In this document: piece after piece, positions 9,317 to 18,088 of the stretch | Layout: the number at the start of each line of letters is the position of its first letter | How positions within the stretch are numbered: position 1 is the stretch's first letter | Assembly: GCA_019509785.1 (NCBI GenBank) | Contig: JAEKLQ010000033.1 | Coordinates: 48,997-112,996, forward strand | DNA from: Fibrobacterota bacterium | GTDB taxonomy: Bacteria; Fibrobacterota; Fibrobacteria; UBA11236 | Length of the DNA: 64,000 nucleotides | Reading direction: 5' to 3' | Translations under genes and position numbers: made by a program | Notes under the pieces: generated by a model | Databases searched by the model: none | What the model was told of the DNA's origin: nothing | What the model saw: the letters and a program-made list of their open reading frames with translations, nothing else

Positions 9317-9345
9317 GCCTAATCGCGGCTCGATCGCGATTAGGC
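9317..9345 (+). terminator. 11-bp perfect hairpin after rplS
   Basis: GCCTAATCGCG (9317-9327) and CGCGATTAGGC (9335-9345) pair perfectly around a 7-nt loop, 16 nt after the rplS stop. No T-tract follows (GCGGGGGCGA), so it is either a factor-assisted terminator, an mRNA 3'-end stabiliser, or a protein-binding palindrome. Nothing else is recognised up to the kinase promoter near 9555. Confidence 0.5.
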
Positions 9346-9554
9346 GCGGGGGCGACCCCTTTCGATTGATCCCGTCCACCATGGCTGCCGCATTTCCTGC
9401 GGCCCGCATAGGGCGCCCCGCCCGCGCTCTTCCGACTTCCCCGCACTGACGACTTTTCGGTAAGACTATCCCTGGAGCCCCGCGGGTAATCCGCGTTCGA
9501 GGTCATGCGCGCAACAAGCGCAAAGGACCCAAGCCCCGGGGATTTTTGCAAGAG

Positions 9555-9584
9555 TTGTCATCGTTATCACAATCCAAAGTTATC
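9555..9584 (+). promoter_or_regulatory. Candidate promoter of the first hybrid kinase gene
   Basis: TTGTCA (9555-9560) and GTTATC (9579-9584) are 18 bp apart. The ATG at 9593 lies only 8 nt beyond the -10-like box and has no Shine-Dalgarno sequence. If correct, the transcript begins at or within a few nt of the start codon. Confidence 0.4.
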
Positions 9585-9592
9585 TTTTGTCG

Positions 9593-11764
9593 ATGGTTTT
9601 TACAGTGGCGCGGAAAGCCTTCGATCGCGTTCTCCTATGGGGGACATCGGCCGGCATGGAACCGCGTCGCGCCAAGCGGATCCGGCTCGCGAACCGGATC
9701 GCCGCCACCTGCGCGGCCGCGGCGTTGCTCTACGCGGCGGTGTATCCCTTCTTCCAGGCCTGGGAGATGGGATTGGTTTCGCTGGCGGCCGCTTGCCTGT
9801 TCTCCGCGGTGCCTTGGCTCAATCGACGCGGCCACGCCTGGTTCGCCCGCTTCCTGCTTTCCCAACTCGGCAACCTTTGCATCCTCTTGGCCACCTTGGC
9901 CCTGGGCCGCAAGGCAGGCTTGCATTTCTTCTTCATGCCCATCGCCTGGCTGTCGCTCATCCTCTTCGATTGGGAAGAACGCAAATCCATGATCGCCGGC
10001 GTCGGCATCAACGCCCTATTGCTGCTGGGCTTGGAGGCTTTCGCGCCCGAGCGCGGCCTCTCGGTGCCCTTGGACGCGCAGCATACCCGGTACTTCCACT
10101 TCTTCGTGGTGCTCACCGCGCAAGCCTTGCAGATCCTGATCGTGCTGCATTTTTTCCTGGCCAACCGGCGCACCGAGACCGCCCTGGCCGAGGCCGGCGA
10201 AGCCGCCAAAGCCGCCGACAAGGCCAAGAGCCAGTTCCTCGCCAATATGAGCCACGAGATCCGCACGCCCTTGAACGGGATCCTCGGCATGTCGAGCCTG
10301 CTGCTGAAGACCGAGCTGCGCGATGACCAACGCGATCTGCTGGCGGCCGTGCAATCGGCGGGGCTGGATCTGATGGCCATCATCGGCGAGATCCTGGATC
10401 TCTCCAAGATCGAGGCCGGCAAGATGCGGTTGGAGCGCGTGCCTTTCGCGATCGGCCCGTTGGTGGATTCGGTGACGCGGCCTTTCGAGCACGAGGCCCG
10501 CCGCAAAGGCCTGCGCTTCATGGTGGAGATGGAACGCGGCCTGCCCGAACGCCTGCTGGGCGACCCGGTGCGGCTTAAGCAAGTGCTGAACAACCTGCTC
10601 TCCAACGCCGTCAAGTTCACCGAATCCGGATCGGTGGCGCTGACGATCCGGCGCGGGACCGTATCCGGGGAGCCCACGGACGCCTTCCCTCTCGCATGCG
10701 AGGTGACCGACAGCGGTATCGGCATCGGCCCGGAGTCTCAAGAGCGGCTTTTCCAATCCTTCTCCCAGGCGGAGCAATCGCCCGCGCGCCGCCACGGCGG
10801 CACCGGCTTGGGCCTGTTCATCTGCAAGCAAATCGCAGAGATGATGGGAGGCGATATCGGGTACCGATCCGAATTGGGGCGAGGCAGCGTCTTCAGCTTC
10901 CAAGCGCCCTTTCCCGTCGTATGGGAAAAGGACGCGCGCGAGGCCGTGCCCCTGGCGCCTTCGGATGAAAGGCCCTACCGTAGCGGGCCGTCGGCGCGTT
11001 TACTTATCGTCGAGGATCATCCCCTCAACCAGAAAGTGCTGGCCGGCTTCCTGGCCCAAGCGGGCTATCGGGCCGAGTGCGTTCCGGGAGGCAAGGAAGC
11101 CTTGGAAAAGTACGCGGCGCGCCCTTTCGATCTCATCTTCATGGATTGCCATATGCCGGGCATGGACGGATACGCGTGCACTCGCGCGTTGCGTTCCCTG
11201 GCTGCCGCGGGCAAGCAACCGATCATCCTGGGGGTCACCGCCGATGCGATGCCGGGTACGCGCGAGCGCTGCTTGGAAGCCGGCATGGACGAGGTACTGA
11301 CCAAGCCCATCCTCTCCGAAGCGCTCAACCGGGCCCTTTCGCGTTGGCTTGGGCCTTCGCGCCAGGCGCCGGAGCGGCCGATCCGGGGGGCCGCCGCATC
11401 CCCGCTGCCATCGCAGTGGGTCGACGTACGGCATCTGCGCGAGATGGACGAATGGATCCGTACCTATGATCCGGGATTCTGGCCGAGGGCGGAGGATCAG
11501 TTCAGGGCATCGGCGGAACGCCTGATCGGCGCCCTGCGGGAGGCCTTCGCCGCGGGCCGCGCGCGCGAAGCGGCCGAATCGGCGCATTCCCTGAAGGGGA
11601 TCTGCTTGATGATGGGGCTGAGCCGGATCGGGGATGTCTGCAAACGCCTGGAAGCTTTGGCCGTCCAGGGCGCTAATGCGGACTGGGAGAGCCTGCTGGC
11701 CGAGCTGGAAACCGCGCTCGAGCCCTCCTTGGAAGAGTTGCGCAGGCAAGTCGGCCAGGTTTAG
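9593..11764 (+). CDS. Membrane hybrid histidine kinase (HisKA-HATPase-REC-HPt)
   Basis: A 723-aa tripartite phosphorelay sensor. Residues ~35-190 contain about six hydrophobic segments, an unrecognised membrane input domain. A short helix leads to the HisKA H-box FLANMSHEIRTPLNG (His221). The HATPase domain has RLKQVLNNLLSNAVKFTESG, DSGIGI and GGTGLGLFICKQ. REC begins LLIVEDHPLNQKVL and has FMDCHMPGMDGY (acceptor Asp518). A C-terminal HPt domain has AHSLKG (His665). All phosphotransfer residues are present. An upstream TTG (9587) and an internal ATG (9656) are alternative starts. Followed after 21 nt by a paralogue that shares the membrane domain, so the two may hetero-dimerise. The stimulus and output regulator are unknown. 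Confidence 0.92.
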   Translation: MVFTVARKAFDRVLLWGTSAGMEPRRAKRIRLANRIAATCAAAALLYAAVYPFFQAWEMGLVSLAAACLFSAVPWLNRRGHAWFARFLLSQLGNLCILLATLALGRKAGLHFFFMPIAWLSLILFDWEERKSMIAGVGINALLLLGLEAFAPERGLSVPLDAQHTRYFHFFVVLTAQALQILIVLHFFLANRRTETALAEAGEAAKAADKAKSQFLANMSHEIRTPLNGILGMSSLLLKTELRDDQRDLLAAVQSAGLDLMAIIGEILDLSKIEAGKMRLERVPFAIGPLVDSVTRPFEHEARRKGLRFMVEMERGLPERLLGDPVRLKQVLNNLLSNAVKFTESGSVALTIRRGTVSGEPTDAFPLACEVTDSGIGIGPESQERLFQSFSQAEQSPARRHGGTGLGLFICKQIAEMMGGDIGYRSELGRGSVFSFQAPFPVVWEKDAREAVPLAPSDERPYRSGPSARLLIVEDHPLNQKVLAGFLAQAGYRAECVPGGKEALEKYAARPFDLIFMDCHMPGMDGYACTRALRSLAAAGKQPIILGVTADAMPGTRERCLEAGMDEVLTKPILSEALNRALSRWLGPSRQAPERPIRGAAASPLPSQWVDVRHLREMDEWIRTYDPGFWPRAEDQFRASAERLIGALREAFAAGRAREAAESAHSLKGICLMMGLSRIGDVCKRLEALAVQGANADWESLLAELETALEPSLEELRRQVGQV

Positions 11765-11785
11765 CGAACTCCCGCTTATTTCACC

Positions 11786-13699
11786 ATGCGTTTCCCCGTC
11801 CCTTACGCGCTTTCGGCCGCATTCCACGCGGGAGCGGACGCGTCCTTCGATCCCCGCAGGGCCAAGCGCATCATCCTGAGCAACCAGATTTCCTTGTCCA
11901 TCGCCGCCTTGAGCCTGCCGTTCATCTTGATCTACCTGGCTTCGGGCGAGGGACTGATGGGTTGGCTGGAAATCCCCATTTTCCTGGGCTACGCATCGGT
12001 GCATCGCTTCAACCGCGCCGGCCGTACCTGGTTCGCGCGCTTCTTCCTCATAACCCTGGCCAACCTGGATGTCCTCGGCTATTCGCTTTCGATGGGCACA
12101 GAAACCGGCCAGCACCTGTTCTTCCTGCTGGCGGGCTGGACCCCGTTGGTGCTCTTCGAATGGGAAGAACGCAAGTCCATCATTTACGGGATCACACTAA
12201 GCTCGGCGCTGCTGCTCGCCACCGAGGCGCTGGCGCCCGCGCGCGGATTGCTGGCACCCGTTCCCTTGTCCGATCTGCGGCAATTGCGGTTGACGGAGAT
12301 GTTCACCCTGCAAGCCGTAGAGATATTGCTCATCTTCTATTTCTTCCGCGGGAACCGGGCAACCGAACTGGCCCTGGCGCTGGCCGGCGCGGCCGCCCGA
12401 TCGGCGGACGAGGCGAAGAGCCGCTTCCTGACCCGCATGAGCGGCGCCATCCGCGCCCCCTTGGAGGAAATCCTCGGCGTTTCCCACCTCTTGATCAAAT
12501 CGGGAGCGGGTCCCGAACGTCGTTCGACGTTGGAGGACATCCAGGCGGCCGCCGGCGATCTGCTAGCCATCGTGGACGAATTGGTGGACCTGTCGCGCAT
12601 AGAAGCCGGCAAGATGCGCCTGGAACCCGCGCCCTTCTCCCCCCTCCGGTTAGGCCATCAGGTGCTTCGTCCATTCGAGATCGAGGCCGCCCGCAAGGGC
12701 TTGGCCCTCTCCCTGCAACCTGATCCGGCCCTGCCCCCGCGCCTATCGGGGGATGCGGCGCGCCTCAAGCAGGTGCTGCGCAATCTGGTCGGGAACGCTT
12801 GCAAGTTCACCGAAGCCGGCGAGGTGATCCTCCGCTTAGGGTATCGGCCGGCCGGCCTCTCCGGGAGCCCGTCCCTGATCTGCGAAGTCGCGGATACCGG
12901 CATCGGCATCCCGGAAAACGTCCGCGCCCGACTTTTCGAACCCTTCGCCCAAGGCGACGCCTCGACCTCGCGGCAATACGGGGGAACCGGGCTGGGATTG
13001 TTCATCTGCAAGCAGATCGTCGATCTGATGGGTGGCGCGATAAGCTTTTCCTCCGGCGCCGCGGGCGGCACGGTATTCCGGTTCCACGTCCCCTTGCCGA
13101 TGGTGGCCCCCGACCCTTTAGAGGAAAAGGAGCCCGCCGCCGAGTCCAAAGCCGCCGAGGCTTCGATGTCCGCGGCTCAAGCCCCTGCGGCCCTGCATGT
13201 CGCGGTACAGAGCCGCATGGAGCGCGGTCCCAAAGGCGCCCCCGAGCCCCTATTCGGAGAGACGCCTTCCGGGGGATTGCGCGCCGGATCCGGATCGCCG
13301 GAAAAGCCCTTGCCTGCTTCGGTCCCGTCCTTGAGGGTGCTGGTGGTCGACGACCATCCCATGAACAGGAAACTGCTGGTCCAGTTCCTTGCCGGTTACG
13401 GTATCACGCCGGATACGGCCGGTTCGGGGCAGGAGACCCTGGACGCCTGCGCGGCCAAGGCCTACCATGTGGTCTTCCTGGATTGCCATATGCCGGGGAT
13501 GGACGGCTACGCCTGCGCCCGGAACCTGAACGAAAAGCCGCCGCCGGGGGGACGGCCCATCCTGATAGGGGTGACGGCGGAAGCGCCGGAAAGCGCCTTG
13601 CGGCGCTGCCTGGAAGCGGGGATGGACGATTTGCTGCCCAAACCCATCCTGGAAGGGCGGTTGCGGGCTTTAGTGGCGGCGTGCGCGACGCCCAGGTGA
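11786..13699 (+). CDS. Paralogous hybrid kinase with degenerate H-box (probable pseudokinase)
   Basis: This 637-aa protein duplicates the membrane domain, DHp-like, HATPase and REC layout of its neighbour; both begin with RRAKRI before the first membrane helix. The phosphoacceptor motif is altered: MSHEIRTPL of the neighbour is MSGAIRAPL here, so Gly220 replaces the catalytic His. The ATP-binding domain keeps LKQVLRNLVGNACKFTEAG, ADTGIGI and GGTGLGLFICKQ. REC (LVVDDHPMNRKLL, FLDCHMPGMDGY, Asp566, LPKP) is intact. There is no HPt domain. A Pro/Ala/Glu-rich linker of about 70 residues separates HATPase and REC. It may still trans-phosphorylate or regulate the upstream kinase and receive phosphate on its REC. 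The ATG at 11786 lacks a ribosome binding site, so translation may be coupled. Confidence 0.9.
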   Translation: MRFPVPYALSAAFHAGADASFDPRRAKRIILSNQISLSIAALSLPFILIYLASGEGLMGWLEIPIFLGYASVHRFNRAGRTWFARFFLITLANLDVLGYSLSMGTETGQHLFFLLAGWTPLVLFEWEERKSIIYGITLSSALLLATEALAPARGLLAPVPLSDLRQLRLTEMFTLQAVEILLIFYFFRGNRATELALALAGAAARSADEAKSRFLTRMSGAIRAPLEEILGVSHLLIKSGAGPERRSTLEDIQAAAGDLLAIVDELVDLSRIEAGKMRLEPAPFSPLRLGHQVLRPFEIEAARKGLALSLQPDPALPPRLSGDAARLKQVLRNLVGNACKFTEAGEVILRLGYRPAGLSGSPSLICEVADTGIGIPENVRARLFEPFAQGDASTSRQYGGTGLGLFICKQIVDLMGGAISFSSGAAGGTVFRFHVPLPMVAPDPLEEKEPAAESKAAEASMSAAQAPAALHVAVQSRMERGPKGAPEPLFGETPSGGLRAGSGSPEKPLPASVPSLRVLVVDDHPMNRKLLVQFLAGYGITPDTAGSGQETLDACAAKAYHVVFLDCHMPGMDGYACARNLNEKPPPGGRPILIGVTAEAPESALRRCLEAGMDDLLPKPILEGRLRALVAACATPR

Positions 13700-13727
13700 A
13701 TGGAGCTACGCTACCGGCTTTGAGGCC

Positions 13728-14927
13728 TCAGGGCAATCCCGCCGCGATGCGCACGAAGTTGCGCTTCCCGCACTTGAGGAGATGCGTTCCGGAGACGACC
13801 GCTTTCGCTTTAGGGTCGATCACCTTCGCCTCGTCGAAGGAAACGCCGCCGTTCTCGATCATCCTCCGCGCCTCGCCGTTGCTCTTGGCCAACCCGGCCT
13901 TCACGATCAACTCGGGGATCCAATGTTCGCCGGCAGGAACCGTGAGCGACGCGATGTCTTCGGGCAGGGCTTCGCCCGCATGGATCTTGCGTTCCTGAGC
14001 GGCCGCTTTCTCCGCCGCATCGGGACCATGATATTGGGCCACGATGTCCCGCGCCAACTCGTCCTTAAGGACATTGGGATTCAGTTTACCCGCGCGCATG
14101 TCCTCTACCTTGGCTTGTACGGTTTCCAGCGGCGCATCGGTCAGCAATTGGAAATAGCTTTCGATCAGGGAATCGGGCAGGGCGTACAGCTTATGGTACA
14201 TGGCCTGGGGCGGCTCGCTCACGCCTACGTAATTGCCCAGGCTCTTGCTCATCTTCTCCTTGCCGTCCGTGCCCAGCAGGATGGGCATGAACAGGCCCAC
14301 CTGCGGCTCCTTGCCCAAACCGCGCTGCAGCTCGCGCCCGCGCAGCACGTTGAACTTCTGGTCCATGCCGCCCAGCTCCACGTCGGCATCGATCATCACC
14401 GAATCGTAGGCCTGCATCATGGGGTAAAGGAACTCGTGCAGGCTGATGGGCTGATGGTTGCGATAGCGGTTCTGGAAGTCTTCCCGTTCCAGCATCTGCG
14501 CCACCGTGATCTGCGACATGAGCTTGGTGACGCCGGTGAAGTCGAGCTTGGAGAACCATTCCCCGTTGTAGACAACCTTGGTCCGGGCGGGATCGACGAT
14601 CTTGAAGAACTGCTGCTTATAGGTCTCGGCGTTCTTGAGGACTTCCTCATGCGTGAGGATGGGACGCGTCTTGTTCTTGCCGGAGGGATCGCCCACGGTG
14701 GCGGTGTAATCGCCCACGATGAGGATGACGCGATGGCCCAGGTCCTGGAACTGGCGCAGCTTGCGCATGACCACGGTGAAGCCGAGGTGGATGTCCGGCG
14801 CGGTGGGATCGACGCCGAGCTTGATGTTTAGGGGCGTGCCCTTGGCGAGTTTTTTCCTGAGATCATCTTCCTCGATGATCTCCAGGACCCCGCGGGTGAT
14901 GAGTTTCCAGGCGTCGGTATCCGGCAT
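13728..14927 (-). CDS. tyrS: Tyrosyl-tRNA synthetase
   Basis: A class I aminoacyl-tRNA synthetase charging tRNA-Tyr. It is 399 aa, with the nucleotide-binding HIGH variant HLGF (47-50) in LGVDPTAPDIHLGF, the KMSKS loop in GTDGKEKMSKSLGNYVG, and tyrosine-pocket sequence YPMMQAYDSVMIDADVELGG. The C-terminus is an S4-like RNA-binding domain (KAGLAKSNGEARRMIENGGV). Features match the TyrRS branch with canonical KMSKS and S4 domain. GAAGGAC upstream of the ATG at 14927 supports the start. Convergent with the hybrid kinase genes and divergent from hemJ. Confidence 0.96.
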   Translation of the reverse strand: MPDTDAWKLITRGVLEIIEEDDLRKKLAKGTPLNIKLGVDPTAPDIHLGFTVVMRKLRQFQDLGHRVILIVGDYTATVGDPSGKNKTRPILTHEEVLKNAETYKQQFFKIVDPARTKVVYNGEWFSKLDFTGVTKLMSQITVAQMLEREDFQNRYRNHQPISLHEFLYPMMQAYDSVMIDADVELGGMDQKFNVLRGRELQRGLGKEPQVGLFMPILLGTDGKEKMSKSLGNYVGVSEPPQAMYHKLYALPDSLIESYFQLLTDAPLETVQAKVEDMRAGKLNPNVLKDELARDIVAQYHGPDAAEKAAAQERKIHAGEALPEDIASLTVPAGEHWIPELIVKAGLAKSNGEARRMIENGGVSFDEAKVIDPKAKAVVSGTHLLKCGKRNFVRIAAGLP

Positions 14928-15005
14928 GGCGCGTCCTTCCGTAGAGGGCGAAAGGTAAAAATTCGTACCCGGGAAGGCCGGGGGCGATTACCTTTCGTGG
15001 CAACC

Positions 15006-15545
15006 ATGGGCGCTTATCCCTACCTCAAGGCCTTGCACCTCGTATTCGTGGTCAGCTGGTTCGCGGGCCTGCTCTACATCGTCCGCCTGTTCATCTACCA
15101 CGTCGAGGCCGAGGCGCGGCCCGATGCCGAGCGCCGCGTGCTGGAAGCGCAGTTCACCATCATGGAGCGCCGGCTCTGGTACGCCATCACCTGGCCCGCC
15201 ATGATCCTGGCCGCCTTTTTCGGCACCTGCCTGATGATCCTCATCCGCGCTTACGAGCAACCTTGGTTCCATATGAAGCTCGGTTTCCTGGTTCTCTTGA
15301 TCGGATACCATCTTTACTGCGGGAAAATCCGCAAGGACCTGCTCCAGGGAAGGTGCCGCCTGACTTCCAAGCAATTGCGCGTCTGGAACGAAGTCTCGAC
15401 CCTACTCTTGTTCGCGATCGTTTTCACAGCTGTTACCAAAAGCCCGGCGATGGCCGGGAAGGCCATGGCCTGGGTCATCGGCGTGGCCGCCCTCGGCACG
15501 CTCGCGCTGACCTTGATCCGCAAACGGAAGCGGACGCCGGGATAA
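15006..15545 (+). CDS. hemJ: HemJ-type protoporphyrinogen IX oxidase (UPF0093/CopD-like membrane protein)
   Basis: HemJ oxidises protoporphyrinogen IX to protoporphyrin IX in haem synthesis in bacteria lacking HemG and HemY. The 179-aa product has four or five membrane helices and the family hallmark YLKALHLVFVVSWFAGLLYI, including the conserved haem-ligand His. Further hallmarks are PWFHMKLGFLVLLIGYHLYC and the C-terminal LRVWNEVSTLLLFAIVFTA. The ATG at 15006 gives the usual short N-terminus; an in-frame GTG at 14997 is possible. glpK starts 9 nt after the stop, so the two are probably co-transcribed. The function is assigned by family. Confidence 0.85.
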   Translation: MGAYPYLKALHLVFVVSWFAGLLYIVRLFIYHVEAEARPDAERRVLEAQFTIMERRLWYAITWPAMILAAFFGTCLMILIRAYEQPWFHMKLGFLVLLIGYHLYCGKIRKDLLQGRCRLTSKQLRVWNEVSTLLLFAIVFTAVTKSPAMAGKAMAWVIGVAALGTLALTLIRKRKRTPG

Positions 15546-15553
15546 ACGGGCGC

Positions 15554-17062
15554 ATGCGGTACGTCATCGCCCTCGACCAGGGAACCACCAGCTCCCGCTC
15601 GATCCTGTACGACGAGCGACTGAATGCGGTCGATCAAACGCAGCGGGAATTCACCCAGCATTTCCCGTCGCCCGGATGGGTCGAACATGACGCCGAAGAG
15701 ATCTGGGAAACCCAATGGGCCACCTTGCGGGACTTGATCGAACGCAATCGGCTGAAGGCCGGGGACATCGCCGCCCTGGGAATCACCAATCAGCGGGAAA
15801 CGATTGTCGCTTGGGACAAGCGGTCGGGAAAGCCCCTGGCGCGGGCCATCGTGTGGCAGGACCGGCGCACGGCGGCGTTCTGCCAGGCCCTGAAAAAGAA
15901 AGGCGTCGAGCCGGCCGTACGGCGTAAGACCGGCCTGGTTCTCGATCCGTATTTCTCCGGCAGCAAGATGCATTGGCTGCTCAAGCACGATGCTGCCGTG
16001 AAAAAGGCCGCCGCGGAGGGCCGTCTCGCCTTCGGCACCATCGATAGCTGGCTCATTTACAAGCTCACCGGCGGCCAACGGCACGTAACCGAGACCAGCA
16101 ACGCCTCCCGCACCCTGCTGATGGGCCTCAAGTCCCTGGCTTGGGACGAATCCCTGCTGAAATTGTTCGGAGTGCCCGAGGCGGCCTTGCCCCTGATTTT
16201 ATCCTCGGACGCCGATTTCGGGACCTGCACGGCTCCCGGTCTGGAAGGCGTGAAGATCCACGGGGTCGCCGGCGATCAGCAAGCGTCCCTCTTCGGCCAT
16301 CGCTGCTTCTCGCCGGGGTCCGTCAAGAACACCTACGGGACAGGCTGCTTCCTGCTCCGCAACGCGGGTCCAAAGCCCGTTCCCCCGCCCAAGGGCCTAT
16401 TGGGCACGGTGGCCTGGACCCTGAAGGGCAAAACGACTTACGCCCACGAGGGCGCCGTGATGATCGGCGGCGCGGTGGTGCAATTCCTCCGCGACGGCCT
16501 CAAGATCATCGGGGATGCGTCCGCGAGCGAGGCCTTGGCGGCTTCGGTTCCCGACAATGGGGACGTGTACTTCGTGCCGGCGTTCGCGGGACTGGGCACG
16601 CCCTATTGGGATCCGGACGCGCGCGGCCTTTTGATCGGCCTCACGCGCGGGACCACGCGGGCGCATATAGCGCGGGCGGCCCTCGAATCCATCGCCTTCC
16701 AAAGCCTCGATTTGATCCGAGCCTTCGACGCCGGGTCCAAAGCCCGCGGGCCCAAGGCGCGCGGCCTCAAGGCCATCAACGTGGACGGCGGGGCCAGCCG
16801 GAACAAATTGCTGATGCAGTTCCAGGCCGACATCTCGGGGGCCGAGGTGCGCGTGAACCGGAGCGCCGAGGTGACCGCTTTGGGCGCCGCCATGCTGGCC
16901 GCCCTCGGCTGCGGCCTGGTCGCTTCGCAAGCGGATTTGCTCAAATTGGATCTCGGCTTGGATAGCTTCCGGCCGGACATGGGCTCCGCCCGCCGCGAAC
17001 GCCTGGTGGCCCGTTGGCATGACGCCGTCACCCGGTCCCGGGGCTGGGCGAAAGAGTTATAA
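15554..17062 (+). CDS. glpK: Glycerol kinase
   Basis: Phosphorylates glycerol with ATP to sn-glycerol-3-phosphate. The 502-aa FGGY-family protein starts MRYVIALDQGTTSSRSILYD. It contains GWVEHDAEEIWETQ, ITNQRETIVAWDKRSGKPL and IVWQDRRTA (substrate site), SNASRTLLM, the GVAGDQQASLFGH block, YGTGCF and NVDGGASRNKLLMQFQADI. The frame is open further upstream (from 15263) but overlaps hemJ there, and the family N-terminus fits the ATG at 15554. No glpF or glpD lies next to it. A small insertion near residue 400 (GSKARGPKARGLKA) is a low-complexity loop. Confidence 0.95.
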   Translation: MRYVIALDQGTTSSRSILYDERLNAVDQTQREFTQHFPSPGWVEHDAEEIWETQWATLRDLIERNRLKAGDIAALGITNQRETIVAWDKRSGKPLARAIVWQDRRTAAFCQALKKKGVEPAVRRKTGLVLDPYFSGSKMHWLLKHDAAVKKAAAEGRLAFGTIDSWLIYKLTGGQRHVTETSNASRTLLMGLKSLAWDESLLKLFGVPEAALPLILSSDADFGTCTAPGLEGVKIHGVAGDQQASLFGHRCFSPGSVKNTYGTGCFLLRNAGPKPVPPPKGLLGTVAWTLKGKTTYAHEGAVMIGGAVVQFLRDGLKIIGDASASEALAASVPDNGDVYFVPAFAGLGTPYWDPDARGLLIGLTRGTTRAHIARAALESIAFQSLDLIRAFDAGSKARGPKARGLKAINVDGGASRNKLLMQFQADISGAEVRVNRSAEVTALGAAMLAALGCGLVASQADLLKLDLGLDSFRPDMGSARRERLVARWHDAVTRSRGWAKEL

Positions 17063-17071
17063 TCAAGAGCC

Positions 17072-18088
17072 ATGTCGCAGGTTAACGGGAAATGGATCGT
17101 GGTGCTTCCCCCGGAGGGAGCCGCCCGCCAGGTCGGCGAGAAGGCCTGGGAAACCTTGTCGGCCCAAATCCCGGCGGCGGACCGGAAGCTCTTCGACATC
17201 AAGACCTATCTCGCCGCCTTCGATCGCCTCCTGAAGGATCCCGCGGACGAGATGGTCGTCGATCTGGCCAACCAGGCGTTGGTGGTACAGGCCATGGACT
17301 TCGGCGCCACCCATATGCTGGTCATCGCGCTCAGCCCCGTCACCCGGTTCACCGTCGATTTGCTGCGTCGCCGCGGCGTCCGCATGCTGCATTGGTTCAT
17401 CGAGGATTACCGCCAGGCGAAGTATTGGAAGGAAGTGCTGCCGGCCTATTCCGATTTCCTCGCCATCCAACGGGGACCGGTCGAGCAGGCCTGCGCCGCT
17501 GCCGGAGTGCGATTCGCTTATATGCCCACCGCGCCCATCCTCAAACCGCGCGAAGCGGTCCGGGGCTGGCGCGAACGCGAAGCCGTCGTCGCCTTCATCG
17601 GTTTCCCCAGCCGTTACCGCGTGGAGGTGCTGGAAACCATGGCCCGGGACGGCGTGACCCTGAAAATCGCCGGCCTGGGTTGGGATCGCTATCGCGGGCT
17701 TTTGGAGCCTTGCCTGACCGGGCGGGGATGGTTCGGGCCCGATGAGGCCTTCAAGCTACTGGAGGGTTCCCGCATCGGACTGCATCTTCCCAATGACGAT
17801 CCTTCCGCCGATCGCTCCGATTCCCACGTGAGCCCGCGGGTGTTCGATATTCTGGCGGCGGGATGCCTGCTCTTAAGCGAGGACGCGCCCTTGATCCGGG
17901 AAACCCTGGCAGGCTGCGGATTCAAGGAATTCCGGGGACCGGCGGAAGCGGGAAAGGCGGCGAAGGCGGCATTGTCGGAACCGCCCGACGAAGGGATCCT
18001 GGCGCGTAATCGGGAAATCGCCCTGTTGGAGCATAGCTTCGCGCGGCGCATGGCGGATATCCTGGCTTTGGCGGGTAATCCGGCTTAG
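17072..18088 (+). CDS. CgeB-type glycosyltransferase
   Basis: A 338-aa cytoplasmic protein. The N-terminal half has a Rossmann-like segment (THMLVIALSPVTRFTVDLLR, then GVRMLHWFIEDYRQAKYW) as in DUF3880/CgeB proteins. The C-terminal half has the glycosyltransferase-like nucleotide-sugar region SPRVFDILAAGCLLLSEDAP and a C-terminal HSFARRMADIL helix, typical of CgeB/GT-B proteins. Family members transfer sugars to spore coat or cell-surface polymers; the acceptor is unknown here. It starts 9 nt after glpK and converges with, and overlaps by 4 nt, the lipoprotein gene at 18085. Family assignment is moderately confident, substrate not assignable. Confidence 0.7.
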   Translation: MSQVNGKWIVVLPPEGAARQVGEKAWETLSAQIPAADRKLFDIKTYLAAFDRLLKDPADEMVVDLANQALVVQAMDFGATHMLVIALSPVTRFTVDLLRRRGVRMLHWFIEDYRQAKYWKEVLPAYSDFLAIQRGPVEQACAAAGVRFAYMPTAPILKPREAVRGWREREAVVAFIGFPSRYRVEVLETMARDGVTLKIAGLGWDRYRGLLEPCLTGRGWFGPDEAFKLLEGSRIGLHLPNDDPSADRSDSHVSPRVFDILAAGCLLLSEDAPLIRETLAGCGFKEFRGPAEAGKAAKAALSEPPDEGILARNREIALLEHSFARRMADILALAGNPA

